From: an uncultured Erythrobacter sp. | Lineage (GTDB): Bacteria > Pseudomonadota > Alphaproteobacteria > Sphingomonadales > Sphingomonadaceae | DNA length: 64,000 bases | Direction: 5' to 3' | NCBI GenBank assembly: GCA_937899785.1 | Contig: CALCCG010000184.1 | Location: 36,458-100,457, forward strand | Part shown: positions 42,851-51,754 of the stretch, in pieces | How the letters are laid out: every line of letters starts with the position of its first letter | Position numbering within the stretch: the first letter of the stretch is position 1 | Position numbers and translations under genes: made by a program | The notes under the pieces: generated by a model | Told to the model about the DNA's origin: nothing | The model's database searches: none | The model's input: only the letters and a program-made list of their open reading frames with translations

Positions 42851-43284
42851 TCAACCTGCCGATCTACGCCGCCGGGCTTGGCGCCTTTCTGATCCTGTTT
42901 CAGGTGATCTTGATGTTCGCCGTCGGCCTGCACCGCGCCAAGGGGCAGTTCATCGGGGTCGGAGACGATCGCGATCTGGAACGCAAGGTGCGTCGTCACG
43001 GCAATCTGGCGGAGAATTCGGGACTGTTTCTTGTCGTCATCGCGCTGCTCGAAATGCTCGCCGGGCAGACGACCTATGTGCTTGTCATCGCGATCGGTTT
43101 TGCCGCTGCGCGCCTTCTCCATGCGCTCGGTTTCTCCTCCCTTGCCGGGTCACATGGTGATGATTTGACAGGGGTTCGCCGAGCGTTTGCTGGAATGCGC
43201 GCGATAGGCGCTTTCGGAACGCTCGGCGTGGCTCTGGCTTGCGCATGGTTCCTCGTTGTGAACCTGACGGGGTCGCTTAGTTGA
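42847..43284 (+). CDS. MAPEG family membrane protein
   Basis: 145 residues with four membrane helices (about 3-28, 55-75, 78-95, 118-140). The HGNLAENSGLFLVVIALLE segment, with the conserved Arg-His-Gly-Asn and Glu, is the MAPEG signature (membrane-associated eicosanoid/glutathione metabolism proteins). Bacterial members often act as glutathione transferases in detoxification; substrate unknown. Co-transcribed with the TetR regulator. Confidence 0.9.
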   Translation: MINLPIYAAGLGAFLILFQVILMFAVGLHRAKGQFIGVGDDRDLERKVRRHGNLAENSGLFLVVIALLEMLAGQTTYVLVIAIGFAAARLLHALGFSSLAGSHGDDLTGVRRAFAGMRAIGAFGTLGVALACAWFLVVNLTGSLS

Positions 43285-44008
43285 TCGCATGAGCCTTAAG
43301 CGCCTCGTAATCGGCGCGGCAGGCTTCGGCGACGGCAAGGTATTCGCCGTCTAACTTGGGCAAGGGTCCGGGCGGAGGGGCGAAGCCGGTCGAGGCGTTG
43401 ACCTTGTCATACCAATGCGCGCCCCAAACGCCGTCTTCGGGCAGGGGGCCCTTTTCCCAGGCGAGCATGGCCGGGTCCCAGACAATGCCCAGCGCTCTGC
43501 ACAAGCGAGAAAGGACACCAGCCGGATCGTGCAGCACTTGGTCGGTATCGATGACCGGCGGGGCTCTTCCCGTTCGCTCCGCCTCGACTTCGAAGTAATC
43601 GCGCAATTGGGCAAAGCCGAGGAGTTCGGGGCGCCGCAGCTCGTTCTTCGCCGCGTAGCTGGCAACCACACGTTCGGGTGCGCGGATTAAGAAGGCGTGG
43701 CGGTGCCGCGGAAAATCCCCGATGCCAACCGGGCCGACCATGTGGTGGGGCATATGCGTTTGGTACCAAACGGACTTGCCGCCCGGAATCGCTCCTGACT
43801 GCGTTGCGATAACGCTGTTCCAGTCACAATCCATATCGGCGATGGTCTCAGCCGCCATCGGATGCGGTTCGCCGGTTTCCTTTAAGAAGGCACCATAGAA
43901 CGGCTCATCCGACACCGCGCAATCGGCCCGCGCGCCAAAGCTGCGCATCATCGCGGTCGAGATATTGCGCGGGCCCGACCACATTGCGATGCGGATCGGT
44001 TCGCTCAC
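43277..44008 (-). CDS. Sulfotransferase-like P-loop protein
   Basis: 243 residues beginning IRIAMWSGPRNISTAMMRSF, a sulfotransferase-type 5' phosphosulfate loop, followed by EPFYGAFL, FLIRAPERVVASYAAK (3'-phosphate-binding-like region) and WEKGPLPEDGVWG. The family often occurs next to, or fused with, branched-chain aminotransferase-like proteins; here its ATG overlaps the stop of such a gene by 4 bp. The reaction is not known. The 3' end overlaps the convergent MAPEG gene by 8 bp. Confidence 0.75.
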   Translation of the reverse strand: MSEPIRIAMWSGPRNISTAMMRSFGARADCAVSDEPFYGAFLKETGEPHPMAAETIADMDCDWNSVIATQSGAIPGGKSVWYQTHMPHHMVGPVGIGDFPRHRHAFLIRAPERVVASYAAKNELRRPELLGFAQLRDYFEVEAERTGRAPPVIDTDQVLHDPAGVLSRLCRALGIVWDPAMLAWEKGPLPEDGVWGAHWYDKVNASTGFAPPPGPLPKLDGEYLAVAEACRADYEALKAHAIN

Positions 44009-44922
44009 GCGGCCACATCCCGGTCCATCAGGCCGCGATAGAGGCCCTGCAAGCGCTCGACCATGGCCCCACGTGCCGGGGTAAGCGCGCGCCCGTCAAC
44101 CGCAGTCACCGGGACCACGCCGGCAAAGGTGCCGGTCACAAACGCTTCGTCTGCGCCATAGACATCGGTGAGTGAGAAATTCTTCTCATAGACCGGGATA
44201 CCCGCCTCGCGGCAGACTTGGATGACGTTCGAGCGCGTGATCCCGCCAAGGCAATAATCGCCGGTCGAAGTCCACACCTCGCCCTTTCTCACGATGAAGA
44301 AATGAGTCGTATTGCAGGTCGCGACAATACTGGGCTGTGCAAGTATCAGCGCTTCGTCCTCGCCCGCCTCAGTCGCCGGGATGCATTCCGTGATGCAATT
44401 GAGCTTGGAGTGCGAGTTGAGCTTCTGGTCCTGCACCGCCGGATCGCCGCGCCGCACATGGACGGTGAAGAGCCGGATGCCGGTCTCTATCGTCGAAGGC
44501 AGGGGAGCTTTGTATTCGGGGATGATGACGATGGTCGCAGGGCTGATCACCACACGCGGATCCTGATAGGGCGTTGAGCGGATGCCGCGGGTGACCATGA
44601 GGCGGATATGCACGCCCGCTTCATCGCGCATCGCGTTGGCGTCGATCGTGTCGTCGATCCGCGCCACCAATTCCTCCCGCGATAGGCCGATATCCATCGC
44701 AATAGCCTTGGCGCCCTCGTAGAGGCGATCAAGATGCGCTTCAAGGAACGCGACCCGGCCGCGATGAAGGCGCAAGCCCTCCCACACGCCGTCGCCCAGC
44801 ATAAAGCCGCTGTCGAAGACCGAGACGGTCGCGTCAGCGCGGGGCGTGTTTTGCCCGTTGACGTTGATGAGGATGGTTTGGTTGCGCGGATCAGCCGCGA
44901 AATCATGGGTGCCTTGTGCCAT
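44005..44922 (-). CDS. Class IV PLP-dependent aminotransferase (branched-chain/D-amino acid type)
   Basis: 305 residues from ATG 44922. Fold type IV features: SVFDSGFMLGDGVWEGLRLH near the N-terminus, RIDDTIDANAM, HIRLMVTRGIRS, the cofactor lysine in DQKLNSHSKLN, and TCNTTHFFIVRKGEVWT followed by CLGGITRSNVI. Could be a branched-chain, D-alanine or aminodeoxychorismate-type enzyme. Coupled to the sulfotransferase-like gene, suggesting one pathway. Confidence 0.9.
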   Translation of the reverse strand: MAQGTHDFAADPRNQTILINVNGQNTPRADATVSVFDSGFMLGDGVWEGLRLHRGRVAFLEAHLDRLYEGAKAIAMDIGLSREELVARIDDTIDANAMRDEAGVHIRLMVTRGIRSTPYQDPRVVISPATIVIIPEYKAPLPSTIETGIRLFTVHVRRGDPAVQDQKLNSHSKLNCITECIPATEAGEDEALILAQPSIVATCNTTHFFIVRKGEVWTSTGDYCLGGITRSNVIQVCREAGIPVYEKNFSLTDVYGADEAFVTGTFAGVVPVTAVDGRALTPARGAMVERLQGLYRGLMDRDVAA

Positions 44923-44962
44923 GCGCGCCACCTTTAAGGAGGCCGCACCGATCAGGCCAGTG

Positions 44963-45598
44963 TTACGCGCCCACCGAGAGGTCAAAGGCGCGGCGCAGGC
45001 CGTCAATCACATATTGCGCCGCAAGCGCCGCCAACAGCACACCCAAAAGCCGGGTGATGACCGCTTCGACTTTGTCGCCCAGCAATCGGATCAGCGGAAC
45101 CGCCGCAATCAACGCTCCTCCGGTAAGCGCCAGCACCAGGCCAAGCGCGGCAAACACCGCGCCGCGCTCCATCCAGCTGTCCGCTTCGTTCATCAACAGC
45201 ATCACCGCTGCAATCGCGCCCGGCCCGGCCAGCATCGGCATCGCCATCGGGAAGACCGAGACGTCCTCAACCTCACGCTCCATTACCTTATCAGCGCGTT
45301 CCTCGCGTCGCTGGGTGCGTTTCTCGAACACCATCTCGAAGGCGATGAAAAAAAGCATCAGGCCGCCCGCGATGCGAAAAGCGTCAAGCTGAATGTGCAA
45401 CGCCCCCAGCAACGCCTCGCCAAAGAAGGCAAAGACCATCAGAATGACCGCGGCAATGGCCACCGCGCGCAGCGCCATGGTGCGCGATTGCGTCGGCGTC
45501 GCCTCTTTAGTGAGGCCAGCGTAGATCGGCGCGCAGCCGGGCGGGTCAATCACCACAAACAGGGTGATAAAAGCGGAAACGAAAATCTCGGTGAGCAT
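44963..45598 (-). CDS. MarC family integral membrane protein
   Basis: 211 residues with six membrane helices. Begins TEIFVSAFITLFVVIDPPGCAP, the MarC/UPF0056 signature, and contains AFRIAGGLMLFFIAFEMV, VFPMAMPMLAGPGAIAAVMLL and a C-terminal TRLLGVLLAALAAQYVIDGL. Transport substrate unknown. Lies 40 bp upstream of the aminotransferase gene. Confidence 0.92.
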   Translation of the reverse strand: MLTEIFVSAFITLFVVIDPPGCAPIYAGLTKEATPTQSRTMALRAVAIAAVILMVFAFFGEALLGALHIQLDAFRIAGGLMLFFIAFEMVFEKRTQRREERADKVMEREVEDVSVFPMAMPMLAGPGAIAAVMLLMNEADSWMERGAVFAALGLVLALTGGALIAAVPLIRLLGDKVEAVITRLLGVLLAALAAQYVIDGLRRAFDLSVGA

Positions 45599-45678
45599 TG
45601 CAAGGCCGTAGTGCGAATCGGTGGGTTGGGGAAGCGGCGGCCTTCACCACTCTTGGCCCAAATACGCAAGCCCGAGCC

Positions 45679-46440
45679 TTACTCCGAGGGTGAAGTTAGG
45701 CTTTCTTCGATCGCGGTTTCCCAGGCGCCTTCATAGAAGTATTCCGCCTTCACGTATTTGGTGCCATCCTCGCGATGCTCCCACCGCCAACGCAACGTCC
45801 CATCGCGCGAAAGCTGCGCGTCCGATTTTCCGTCCTCGCCAATCGGCATTGGCGGAGGTGGGGGCGCGGCGGTTCCGCGCGGCGGACAGGTAGCAACCAA
45901 GCCCAGAATGGAATCGATCGCAGTGACCACGATATCGCCGTCCTCAAACTCCGGGCGCGGCGGCGGCTGCGGATCATCGCGCCCCGCCACATCGTAGGAC
46001 CATTTGTAGCTGTTGTCCTTCTGGCGCACCCAGGCGGTAACATAATTGCCGACAAAGCCTTCGGCATCTCGAAAGCGGCCTTGTGACAGCGCCAAAGCGC
46101 CATCGCAGCTCATCACCACGGTGCGCGCGCCCCATTCGGTGGCCTTTGGGGGATTGGGCAGCGCCTCGGCGAGCGCGACAAACGAGACAGGCCCGTTGCG
46201 CCCATGCAGCAGCGCGTTCGGTGTGCCGAACTCGACACCCGCGGTGAACTGCCCGGTTTCCTGCGCGGCCTTGGCGTAAGAGATCTCAGTTTTGACTATC
46301 GCGCTCGGCTGCGCGGCACCGGGCGCGGTTGCGAGCACGCGGTTGATCACTTTGGTCGACGGCCCCCGGCGTTGCTGCCCTCCAGCGCAGGCAGCAAGAC
46401 ACAGAGCGAAAACCAGCAAAAGAGCGGCGGATGAGCGCAT
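45679..46440 (-). CDS. Lipoprotein with NTF2/DUF4440-like domain
   Basis: 253 residues from ATG 46440, with a lipobox (ALCLAACAGG). The middle (about 45-150) has GTPNALLHGRNGPVSFVAL, VVMSCDGALALSQGRFRD and YVTAWVRQKDNSYKWSYDV, a pattern seen in DUF4440/NTF2-like secreted proteins. Ends with a strand-rich domain (RWRWEHREDGTKYVKAEYFY). Function unknown. Lies 59 bp after folD on the same strand. Confidence 0.65.
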   Translation of the reverse strand: MRSSAALLLVFALCLAACAGGQQRRGPSTKVINRVLATAPGAAQPSAIVKTEISYAKAAQETGQFTAGVEFGTPNALLHGRNGPVSFVALAEALPNPPKATEWGARTVVMSCDGALALSQGRFRDAEGFVGNYVTAWVRQKDNSYKWSYDVAGRDDPQPPPRPEFEDGDIVVTAIDSILGLVATCPPRGTAAPPPPPMPIGEDGKSDAQLSRDGTLRWRWEHREDGTKYVKAEYFYEGAWETAIEESLTSPSE

Positions 46441-46499
46441 AGGAAGAAGGGTCCATTCAAAGGGTTCGTCGCGCGTTGTCACGTCTTCGCGAGCCGAAG

Positions 46500-47393
46500 T
46501 CAAAGGCCTTTAGGAGGCGAAAGGCCCTCGTTGTAATGCGCCGCGACGGCCGTGTTGCGCAGCAGGACCGCGATCGTCATCGGTCCCACGCCACCCGGCA
46601 CCGGTGTAATGGCCCCTGCGACTTCGCTGGCCTCGCCAAAAGCCACATCGCCCACCAGGCGGCCTTTGTCCGCACCCGGTTCGGGCGGGAGGCGGTTGAT
46701 GCCCACATCAATGACGGTCGCGCCGGGCTTGAGCCAGTCTTTCCCGATCATCTCGGGCCGACCCACGGCGGCCACCACGATATCCGCGCGCGCCACCACC
46801 GCCTTCAAGTCACGCGTCCGGCTGTGCGCAATGGTGACGGTGGCGTTGGCGTCGAGCAGAAGCTGCGCCATCGGTTTGCCGACTATGTTGGAGCGCCCGA
46901 TCACGACCGCTTCAAGGCCCGACAGATCGCCCAATTGATCGGTCAGCAGCATCATACAGCCCAGCGGCGTGCAGGGGACAAAACCCGATTGGCCAACGCT
47001 GAGGCGCCCGGCGTTAATGATGTGAAAGCCATCGACATCCTTGTCCGGGCTGATCGCGGCGATAACGCTTTGCTCATCAAGGTGGCCGGGCAAAGGCAGC
47101 TGGACCAGTATACCATCGACCGCTGGATCAGCGTTGAGCCTTTCGACCAGCGTCAACAGGTCCGCCTCGCTGGTGTCAGCTGGCAGGCGATGCTCAAAGC
47201 TTGCCATATTGGCCGCCAGCGTCGCTTTACCCTTGTTGCGGACATAGACCTGGCTCGCAGCGTCCTCTCCCACCAGCACAACGGCAAGACCGGGTTTGCG
47301 CCCCGCTTGCGCGGCAAAGCTGAGCGCGGCCTCACCCACGCGCTCGCGCAGGGTGGCAGCGAAGGCCTTGCCGTCAATACGGGTTGCGCTCAT
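46500..47393 (-). CDS. folD: Bifunctional methylenetetrahydrofolate dehydrogenase / methenyltetrahydrofolate cyclohydrolase
   Basis: Interconverts one-carbon tetrahydrofolate forms in the cytoplasm. 297 residues with YVRNKGKA (catalytic Tyr/Lys region), [42 protein letters not shown] and [16 protein letters not shown], all diagnostic. Lies 14 bp downstream of the YggT gene. Confidence 0.96.
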   Translation of the reverse strand: MSATRIDGKAFAATLRERVGEAALSFAAQAGRKPGLAVVLVGEDAASQVYVRNKGKATLAANMASFEHRLPADTSEADLLTLVERLNADPAVDGILVQLPLPGHLDEQSVIAAISPDKDVDGFHIINAGRLSVGQSGFVPCTPLGCMMLLTDQLGDLSGLEAVVIGRSNIVGKPMAQLLLDANATVTIAHSRTRDLKAVVARADIVVAAVGRPEMIGKDWLKPGATVIDVGINRLPPEPGADKGRLVGDVAFGEASEVAGAITPVPGGVGPMTIAVLLRNTAVAAHYNEGLSPPKGL

Positions 47394-47407
47394 TGGTTGG
47401 TGATGCC

Positions 47408-47698
47408 CTAGGCGAACATGATCGCGCTCAACACAATGAGCATGACGCGCAAGAGGATGATGAGCACAATCGGCGAGAAATCGATCGCTCCGGTGTCGGG
47501 CATTATCCGCCGGATCGGTCGCAATATGGGATCGAGTATCAGGCCGATTGAATTGTAGACCTGCATGAGGAATTGGTTCGAGGGGCTGACCACGTTGAAG
47601 GCGAACAACAAGCTGATCACGAACTGGATGATGATCAGCATAACTAGGATGCCGGTCAGCATCTCGATAATCTGATAAAGGGCTACGAGGCCTGCCAT
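47408..47698 (-). CDS. YggT family membrane protein
   Basis: 96 residues with two hydrophobic segments (about 8-35 and 75-95) around the [19 protein letters not shown] and [22 protein letters not shown] block typical of YggT. Family members are small inner-membrane proteins of unknown role, linked to osmotic tolerance or envelope functions. Adjacent to folD, a common alphaproteobacterial neighbourhood. Confidence 0.9.
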   Translation of the reverse strand: MAGLVALYQIIEMLTGILVMLIIIQFVISLLFAFNVVSPSNQFLMQVYNSIGLILDPILRPIRRIMPDTGAIDFSPIVLIILLRVMLIVLSAIMFA

Positions 47699-47809
47699 TC
47701 TCTTTGCTTTCCTGTTGCGCGGCGCGTGAAGGGCCACGCGGCGTTACCGTCCCTGCCGTATTACCTACCTAATACGCCGCAGCTTTGGGTCAAGGCCGTA
47801 GCAGCCCGT

Positions 47810-48721
47810 TTACGCCCGCACCAGAGTGCCCGCGCCGCGCGCGGTGAAGAACTCCAGCAGCATGGCGTGCGGCACCCGGCCATCAAGGATCACCGCCGCC
47901 TCGCACCCCGCTTCGACCGCGTTCACGCAGGTCTCAAGCTTGGGTACCATGCCGCCGGTAATGACCCCTTCTTCGCGCAAGGCCGCAATCGCACCGGGAT
48001 TGAGATCAGTAAGCAATTCTCCCGCCTTGCCCAGGACGCCGGCGACATCGGTGAGCAGGAACAGCCGCGCAGCGCCCAGAGCCGCCGCGATTGCTCCAGC
48101 CATCGTGTCCGCGTTGATGTTGTAGGTCTCGCCGTCCTTGCCGGCCGCGATGGGCGCGATGACCGGGATCATGCCAGCGGCCACGGCGGTGTCGATGACA
48201 CTGGTGTCGACCTCGGCTGGCTCCCCGACAAAGCCCAGGTCGACCGCCTTTTCGATCAGGCTTTCGGGATCGCGCGTGGTGCGCGACACTTTGCGTGCAG
48301 TGACCAACCCGCCATCTTTGCCGGAAACGCCGATGGCCTTGCCGCCCGCATTGGCGAGCCAGCCGACCAGCTGTTTGTTGATCGCGCCCGAGAGCACCAT
48401 CTCGGCAACCTTGGCGGTGGCTTCGTCAGTGATGCGCAGGCCATCGACAAAGGTGCTCTCAACACCAAGGCGACCCAACATATCTCCGATTTGCGGCCCA
48501 CCTCCGTGAACCACCACCGGGTTGATCCCAACCGCCTTGAGCAACACGATGTCTTCCGCAAAATCGCGCGCGGCGCGTTCATCGCCCATCGCATGGCCGC
48601 CATACTTCACCACAAAGGTGCGCCCCGCATAGTTCTGGAAATAGGGCAGCGCTTCGATCAGCACTTCGGCTTTTTCGTGCGCGGACCGTCCAAGCGGAGT
48701 GATTTGGGCGTCAGTCGTCAA
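47810..48721 (-). CDS. argB: Acetylglutamate kinase
   Basis: Second step of arginine biosynthesis. 303 residues: [81 protein letters not shown] and [10 protein letters not shown], all family signatures including the arginine-feedback N-terminal helix region. Separated from YggT by 111 bp. Confidence 0.97.
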   Translation of the reverse strand: MTTDAQITPLGRSAHEKAEVLIEALPYFQNYAGRTFVVKYGGHAMGDERAARDFAEDIVLLKAVGINPVVVHGGGPQIGDMLGRLGVESTFVDGLRITDEATAKVAEMVLSGAINKQLVGWLANAGGKAIGVSGKDGGLVTARKVSRTTRDPESLIEKAVDLGFVGEPAEVDTSVIDTAVAAGMIPVIAPIAAGKDGETYNINADTMAGAIAAALGAARLFLLTDVAGVLGKAGELLTDLNPGAIAALREEGVITGGMVPKLETCVNAVEAGCEAAVILDGRVPHAMLLEFFTARGAGTLVRA

Positions 48722-48928
48722 GCTCGCGATCTCCTTGAAGGCGCTGCTTCCGCGCGCCTAGCGTGTTGCCGCGATTTAGGAAAGCGCGCGGTTTCCCGCC
48801 TTGGCCACGGGGCGGATAGAGGATTTGCGCTTGGCTCTGTAACCAAAGCGGTGTTGGGTGCGAATCGGGGATCGAAAGGCACAGCACAGCTGGGCTTTTC
48901 GACCATTATCGGACTAGGAGGAACCAAC

Positions 48929-49255
48929 ATGAACACATCACGTCTTTCGGGCTCGATCGCCCTTGCCGCAGCCGCTGGCCTCGCCGCCGCGTGTTCGGGG
49001 GGAGCGGACGCTCCGACCGAGGCCGCCGCCGCTGGCGCCGAGAAGACCGCAGCCGTCGAGAAGGTCAAGTGCTTTGGCGTCAGCCTCGCCGGCGACAACG
49101 ACTGCGCAGCCGGTCCAGGTACCAGCTGCGCGGGCACCTCGACCGTGGACTACCAGGGCAACGCCTGGACCTATGTCGACGCCGGCACATGCGAGACGAC
49201 GCCGCGCGGCGACACCGGCACGTTCGGCTCGCTGAGCGAGATCGCCGAGGCCTGA
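48929..49255 (+). CDS. Bufferin-like (DUF2282/BufA-type) lipoprotein
   Basis: 108 residues from ATG 48929, 7 nt after AGGAGG. A lipoprotein signal ends in LAAAC (Cys22), followed by an Ala/Glu linker and a small domain with four cysteines: [22 protein letters not shown] (Cys48, 59, 67, 88). This spacing and the [10 protein letters not shown] end match DUF2282, the precursor family of copper-binding bufferin-type metallophores whose cysteines are modified by MNIO (DUF692) enzymes. No DUF692, DUF2063 or DoxX gene adjoins it, and the lipidation signal replaces the usual cleavable signal peptide. Preceded by 207 bp without a clear operator. Confidence 0.75.
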   Translation: MNTSRLSGSIALAAAAGLAAACSGGADAPTEAAAAGAEKTAAVEKVKCFGVSLAGDNDCAAGPGTSCAGTSTVDYQGNAWTYVDAGTCETTPRGDTGTFGSLSEIAEA

Positions 49256-49304
49256 TAGAAGCGTCTGATCGGGGCGCCTGATCCGCACCGATCCAACCCA
49301 TATG

Positions 49305-49334
49305 AAGGCCGCTGGGAGCGATCCTGGCGGCCTT
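49305..49334 (+). terminator. Probable terminator of the bufferin-like gene
   Basis: Stem AAGGCCGC/GCGGCCTT (8 bp) with a 14-nt loop, followed by a short T-run, 50 bp after the stop codon. Confidence 0.5.
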
Positions 49335-49396
49335 TCGCGTTGTCGGCTCGCCCCATCATGGGGTTTTGCCGCCAGCCATGCTACGCACCCGCGCGC

Positions 49397-49960
49397 ATGG
49401 AACGGCCCCGCTCTCGCTTCACCCCCAGCCTGCCCGCCGGGCGCGCTTCGCGGCGCAGCTGGCTGCTCGGCTGGTGGAGCCTGTGGCGCGTCCCCACTCT
49501 TGTCACGATCGTCGCCGCGCTGTGGTGGTTCGGCGTGCGCCCGATCGCGTCCGAGCAAGGCTGGGTGCCGGTCGAAGCCGCCTTCAGCCTGTGCGGCGAA
49601 GCCCCGCGCACCGAGGCTTGCGTGATCGATGGCGACACCGTGCTCATCACCCGGGCCGGTGCCCGCGCCCGCCGCGTCCGCCTCACCGGGTTCGACACGC
49701 CCGAACTGGACGGCGCCTGCGCGGCCGAGCGCGCCCTGGCGCGTGAAGCGCGCGCCGCGCTGCTCGACTGGCTCCAACGCGGCCCGTTTGAGTGGAACGG
49801 CGCGGACGCCCCCCCTTACGACCGCTATGGCCGAGAGCTGCGCCGCGTTCGCCGCGTGGCCGCCGACGGAACCCGCGAACCGCGCGCCCAGGCGCTGATC
49901 GACGCGCGGCTGGCGAGCGAGAGCGGCTGGGGCACCGAGCCGATCGACTGGTGCCGCTAG
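49397..49960 (+). CDS. Membrane-anchored thermonuclease-family (SNase) protein
   Basis: 187 residues from ATG 49397: a basic N-terminus, one membrane helix (about 32-47), then a staphylococcal-nuclease-like domain with VIDGDTVLI, RVRLTGFDTPELDG (Arg and Glu of the active site) and YDRYGRELRRV (second catalytic Arg). Probably a periplasm-facing nuclease. The frame is open upstream to 49340, but that part overlaps the terminator region and lacks a ribosome site. Confidence 0.85.
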   Translation: MERPRSRFTPSLPAGRASRRSWLLGWWSLWRVPTLVTIVAALWWFGVRPIASEQGWVPVEAAFSLCGEAPRTEACVIDGDTVLITRAGARARRVRLTGFDTPELDGACAAERALAREARAALLDWLQRGPFEWNGADAPPYDRYGRELRRVRRVAADGTREPRAQALIDARLASESGWGTEPIDWCR

Positions 49961-50220
49961 GCGCTTATCGCCCGGTCAAGCGGCGCTGTGGTGAGGCTGT
50001 GTCGGAGACACGGGTTACACAGTCCAAAACCGCAAAACCCACCCCTCCCCATAGCCTGAAGAGTTGGCGATTTTCCAGGGGCTTTGAGCCACAAGGAGAG
50101 CGAATCGAACACGCCGACCGGCCCAGCACGCGCCGGGCCGTAGGAAAATGGGGCTTGCCCCTTGCGCATCCGCTCTCTATCGGCGCGCTTCCCTTTCACG
50201 CCCAACTCAAGGAGGCGGAT

Positions 50221-50295
50221 ATGTTGATACATTTGCTGCCCCCATGGGGCCGAGAGACCGCGCTGAAATCCAGCGCCAGACCCGCGAGCCTGTAG
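50221..50295 (+). CDS. Putative 24-residue leader peptide
   Basis: ATG 50221 lies 5 nt after a perfect AAGGAGG and the ORF ends at TAG 50293-50295. The peptide (MLIHLLPPWGRETALKSS start) has no known match. It precedes a nested hairpin and the gene at 50376, a layout like a translational leader. The 260 bp before it (49961-50220) hold only a short GTGTCGGAGACAC hairpin. Confidence 0.4.
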   Translation: MLIHLLPPWGRETALKSSARPASL

Positions 50296-50299
50296 AGGC

Positions 50300-50336
50300 G
50301 GCCTGATCGATCCCTTCGGAAGGGAGGCAGGCGGCC
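50300..50336 (+). promoter_or_regulatory. Nested RNA hairpin between leader ORF and hypothetical gene
   Basis: An inner perfect stem TCCCTT-CGG-AAGGGA (50311-50325) is enclosed by GGCCTG paired with CAGGCGGCC, forming a larger imperfect stem. It lies between the stop of the 24-residue leader and the AAAAGGA ribosome site of the next gene, so it could act as an attenuator or mRNA stabiliser. No T-run follows it. Confidence 0.4.
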
Positions 50337-50375
50337 ACGGTTCGCTGTGTTCTCTCCTGAAAAGGAATTTTCACA

Positions 50376-50774
50376 ATGTATGTGCGTTTCACCGCCCCGG
50401 CAGCCCCGGGGCAATGGAGCGTCACGCGTGCCCATGTCGATCCGGGCTTCTTTCGTTCGGGCTACGATGTGTGGTCGGGTGACGCATCTGACCCGGTCAA
50501 GATTGCGATCCGCCGTGAGCTTGACTGGTTCAACGACAACCTGCCGGTGCCGCGCCGCTTTGCCGTGAAGGCCAAGCGCGTGTGGCACCGCGACGGCGTG
50601 TGCTGGTTCCGCGACGACGCGGCGGAAGCCTTGCGCCACGCCTTCGTGCTCGCAAGCCTGATCGAAGCGAGCGGCATCCGCATCGACCGGACATGGACCC
50701 GCGATCCGGGCCAGATCCTCTACCGCGACAAGTGGCAGGTTGTCGCGAAGCCCGAGCGGCGGAGGCTGACCTAG
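50376..50774 (+). CDS. Hypothetical protein, tryptophan-rich
   Basis: 132 residues, soluble, with several tryptophans and aromatic pairs (GYDVWSGD, ELDWFNDNLPVP, RVWHRDGVCWFRDDA, RTWTRDPGQILYRDKWQVV). I do not recognise the family. Strong codon bias and a ribosome site (AAAAGGA) support it being real. It sits between the leader/hairpin and the Fic module, perhaps part of an accessory island. Confidence 0.6.
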   Translation: MYVRFTAPAAPGQWSVTRAHVDPGFFRSGYDVWSGDASDPVKIAIRRELDWFNDNLPVPRRFAVKAKRVWHRDGVCWFRDDAAEALRHAFVLASLIEASGIRIDRTWTRDPGQILYRDKWQVVAKPERRRLT

Positions 50775-50867
50775 GTTCAAGGGGCTAAGCCCTTAGGACC
50801 AGGTCTGGCCCCCAACTGCTATCGGCTTGAGTCTTGGATAGTGAGCATCAGCTCCTTGTCTTTTAGT

Positions 50868-51464
50868 TCAAGCTTCTTGGAGTTGCGCCTTCACAAGAGA
50901 GGTCAAATAGGCGTCAAGCTCTGACAGATCGTAATGACCATTCGCCCAAGCCTTGTCCGCCGCTGCCAGCGCGGCGTAATACGGTTGGCGATCTTCGCGT
51001 ATCCGCTCAGGCACAGTCTTGCTGCCAGGCAGTAAGTCGCCGTAGGACATGCAGATTAAGTAGTAACAGGCGGCTCTCGCAGTTCGGCCATTGCCCTCAA
51101 CAAAGGGGTGTATCCAGTTCATTCGCCATAAGAAATAGGCAGGTAGAACCATTGATTGGTTAGTTCCTGCCCAATTCTCATGAACGAGTGAAATGCACCG
51201 ATCCATAAGATCCGGCACTTCCTTGAAGTGAGGTGGAATGTGGTTTCCGACATATATCGGCTCTTCGCGATAACGTCCGCCAAACTGAGCAATGTTTGCA
51301 ACTGCTGCTGCGTTGAGCGACCATAAGGTATACTGATCAAAAAACTCGATCCCTCGCGCTAGACCGATTTCGATACAGTTGGTGAGCAGGTCGTACTGCC
51401 TAAGCAAATTTTGCTCTTGCACTCTGTTAAAGAGTAGCGGGTCATCCTGCTCACGGACAGACAT
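50868..51464 (-). CDS. Fic family protein (AMP-transferase-type toxin)
   Basis: 198 residues. The catalytic Fic motif is complete (HPFVEGNGRTAR), so nucleotide transfer from ATP to a target hydroxyl is expected; the target is unknown. A conserved flap region (FGGRYREEPIYVG) precedes it. The gene is visibly A/T-richer than the surrounding chromosome and starts 12 bp after a small ORF that is probably its antitoxin. The inhibitory helix is not seen within this protein. Confidence 0.88.
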   Translation of the reverse strand: MSVREQDDPLLFNRVQEQNLLRQYDLLTNCIEIGLARGIEFFDQYTLWSLNAAAVANIAQFGGRYREEPIYVGNHIPPHFKEVPDLMDRCISLVHENWAGTNQSMVLPAYFLWRMNWIHPFVEGNGRTARAACYYLICMSYGDLLPGSKTVPERIREDRQPYYAALAAADKAWANGHYDLSELDAYLTSLVKAQLQEA

Positions 51465-51476
51465 GACTATTGCTCG

Positions 51477-51692
51477 CTATTTCTGAGCCGCGCGCAATCT
51501 AAGATTATCAGAAGAGTGAAGTACACTTTCCTTAGTAACGCCGTCCGAATGCATCGCATTTCCAAATGCAAAGCTCACACGCTGAGCACGAAGCTCCTCA
51601 TCTGTTACGACATTTTTGCGTCGCTCAGCCATCAAAGCGATAAGCTCAGGATCTGGCTTTACCGAACCTAAAAATTGCTTTCTTGTCGCCAT
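51477..51692 (-). CDS. Small protein upstream of Fic, probable antitoxin
   Basis: 71 residues from ATG 51692. Charged helical sequence (DPELIALMAERRKNVVTDEE) followed by QRVSFAFGNAMHSDGVTKESVL. Class I Fic antitoxins act through an S/TxxxE(G/N) helix; here SFAFGN has the Ser and Asn at matching positions but Gly instead of Glu, so the match is only partial. Placement 12 bp before fic and shared low GC support an antitoxin role by inference. Confidence 0.55.
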   Translation of the reverse strand: MATRKQFLGSVKPDPELIALMAERRKNVVTDEELRAQRVSFAFGNAMHSDGVTKESVLHSSDNLRLRAAQK

Positions 51693-51754
51693 TGCTTCTC
51701 TCCGATCTAGTGTCCCAAACGGGGAATCCCACAGCAAGCCCCCCGAAGCAAGCT

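Noticed and set aside
49957..50232. 91-codon minus-strand frame in the gap after the nuclease gene
   Set aside because: No ribosome site, low-complexity Gly/Leu/Arg translation, no family resemblance.
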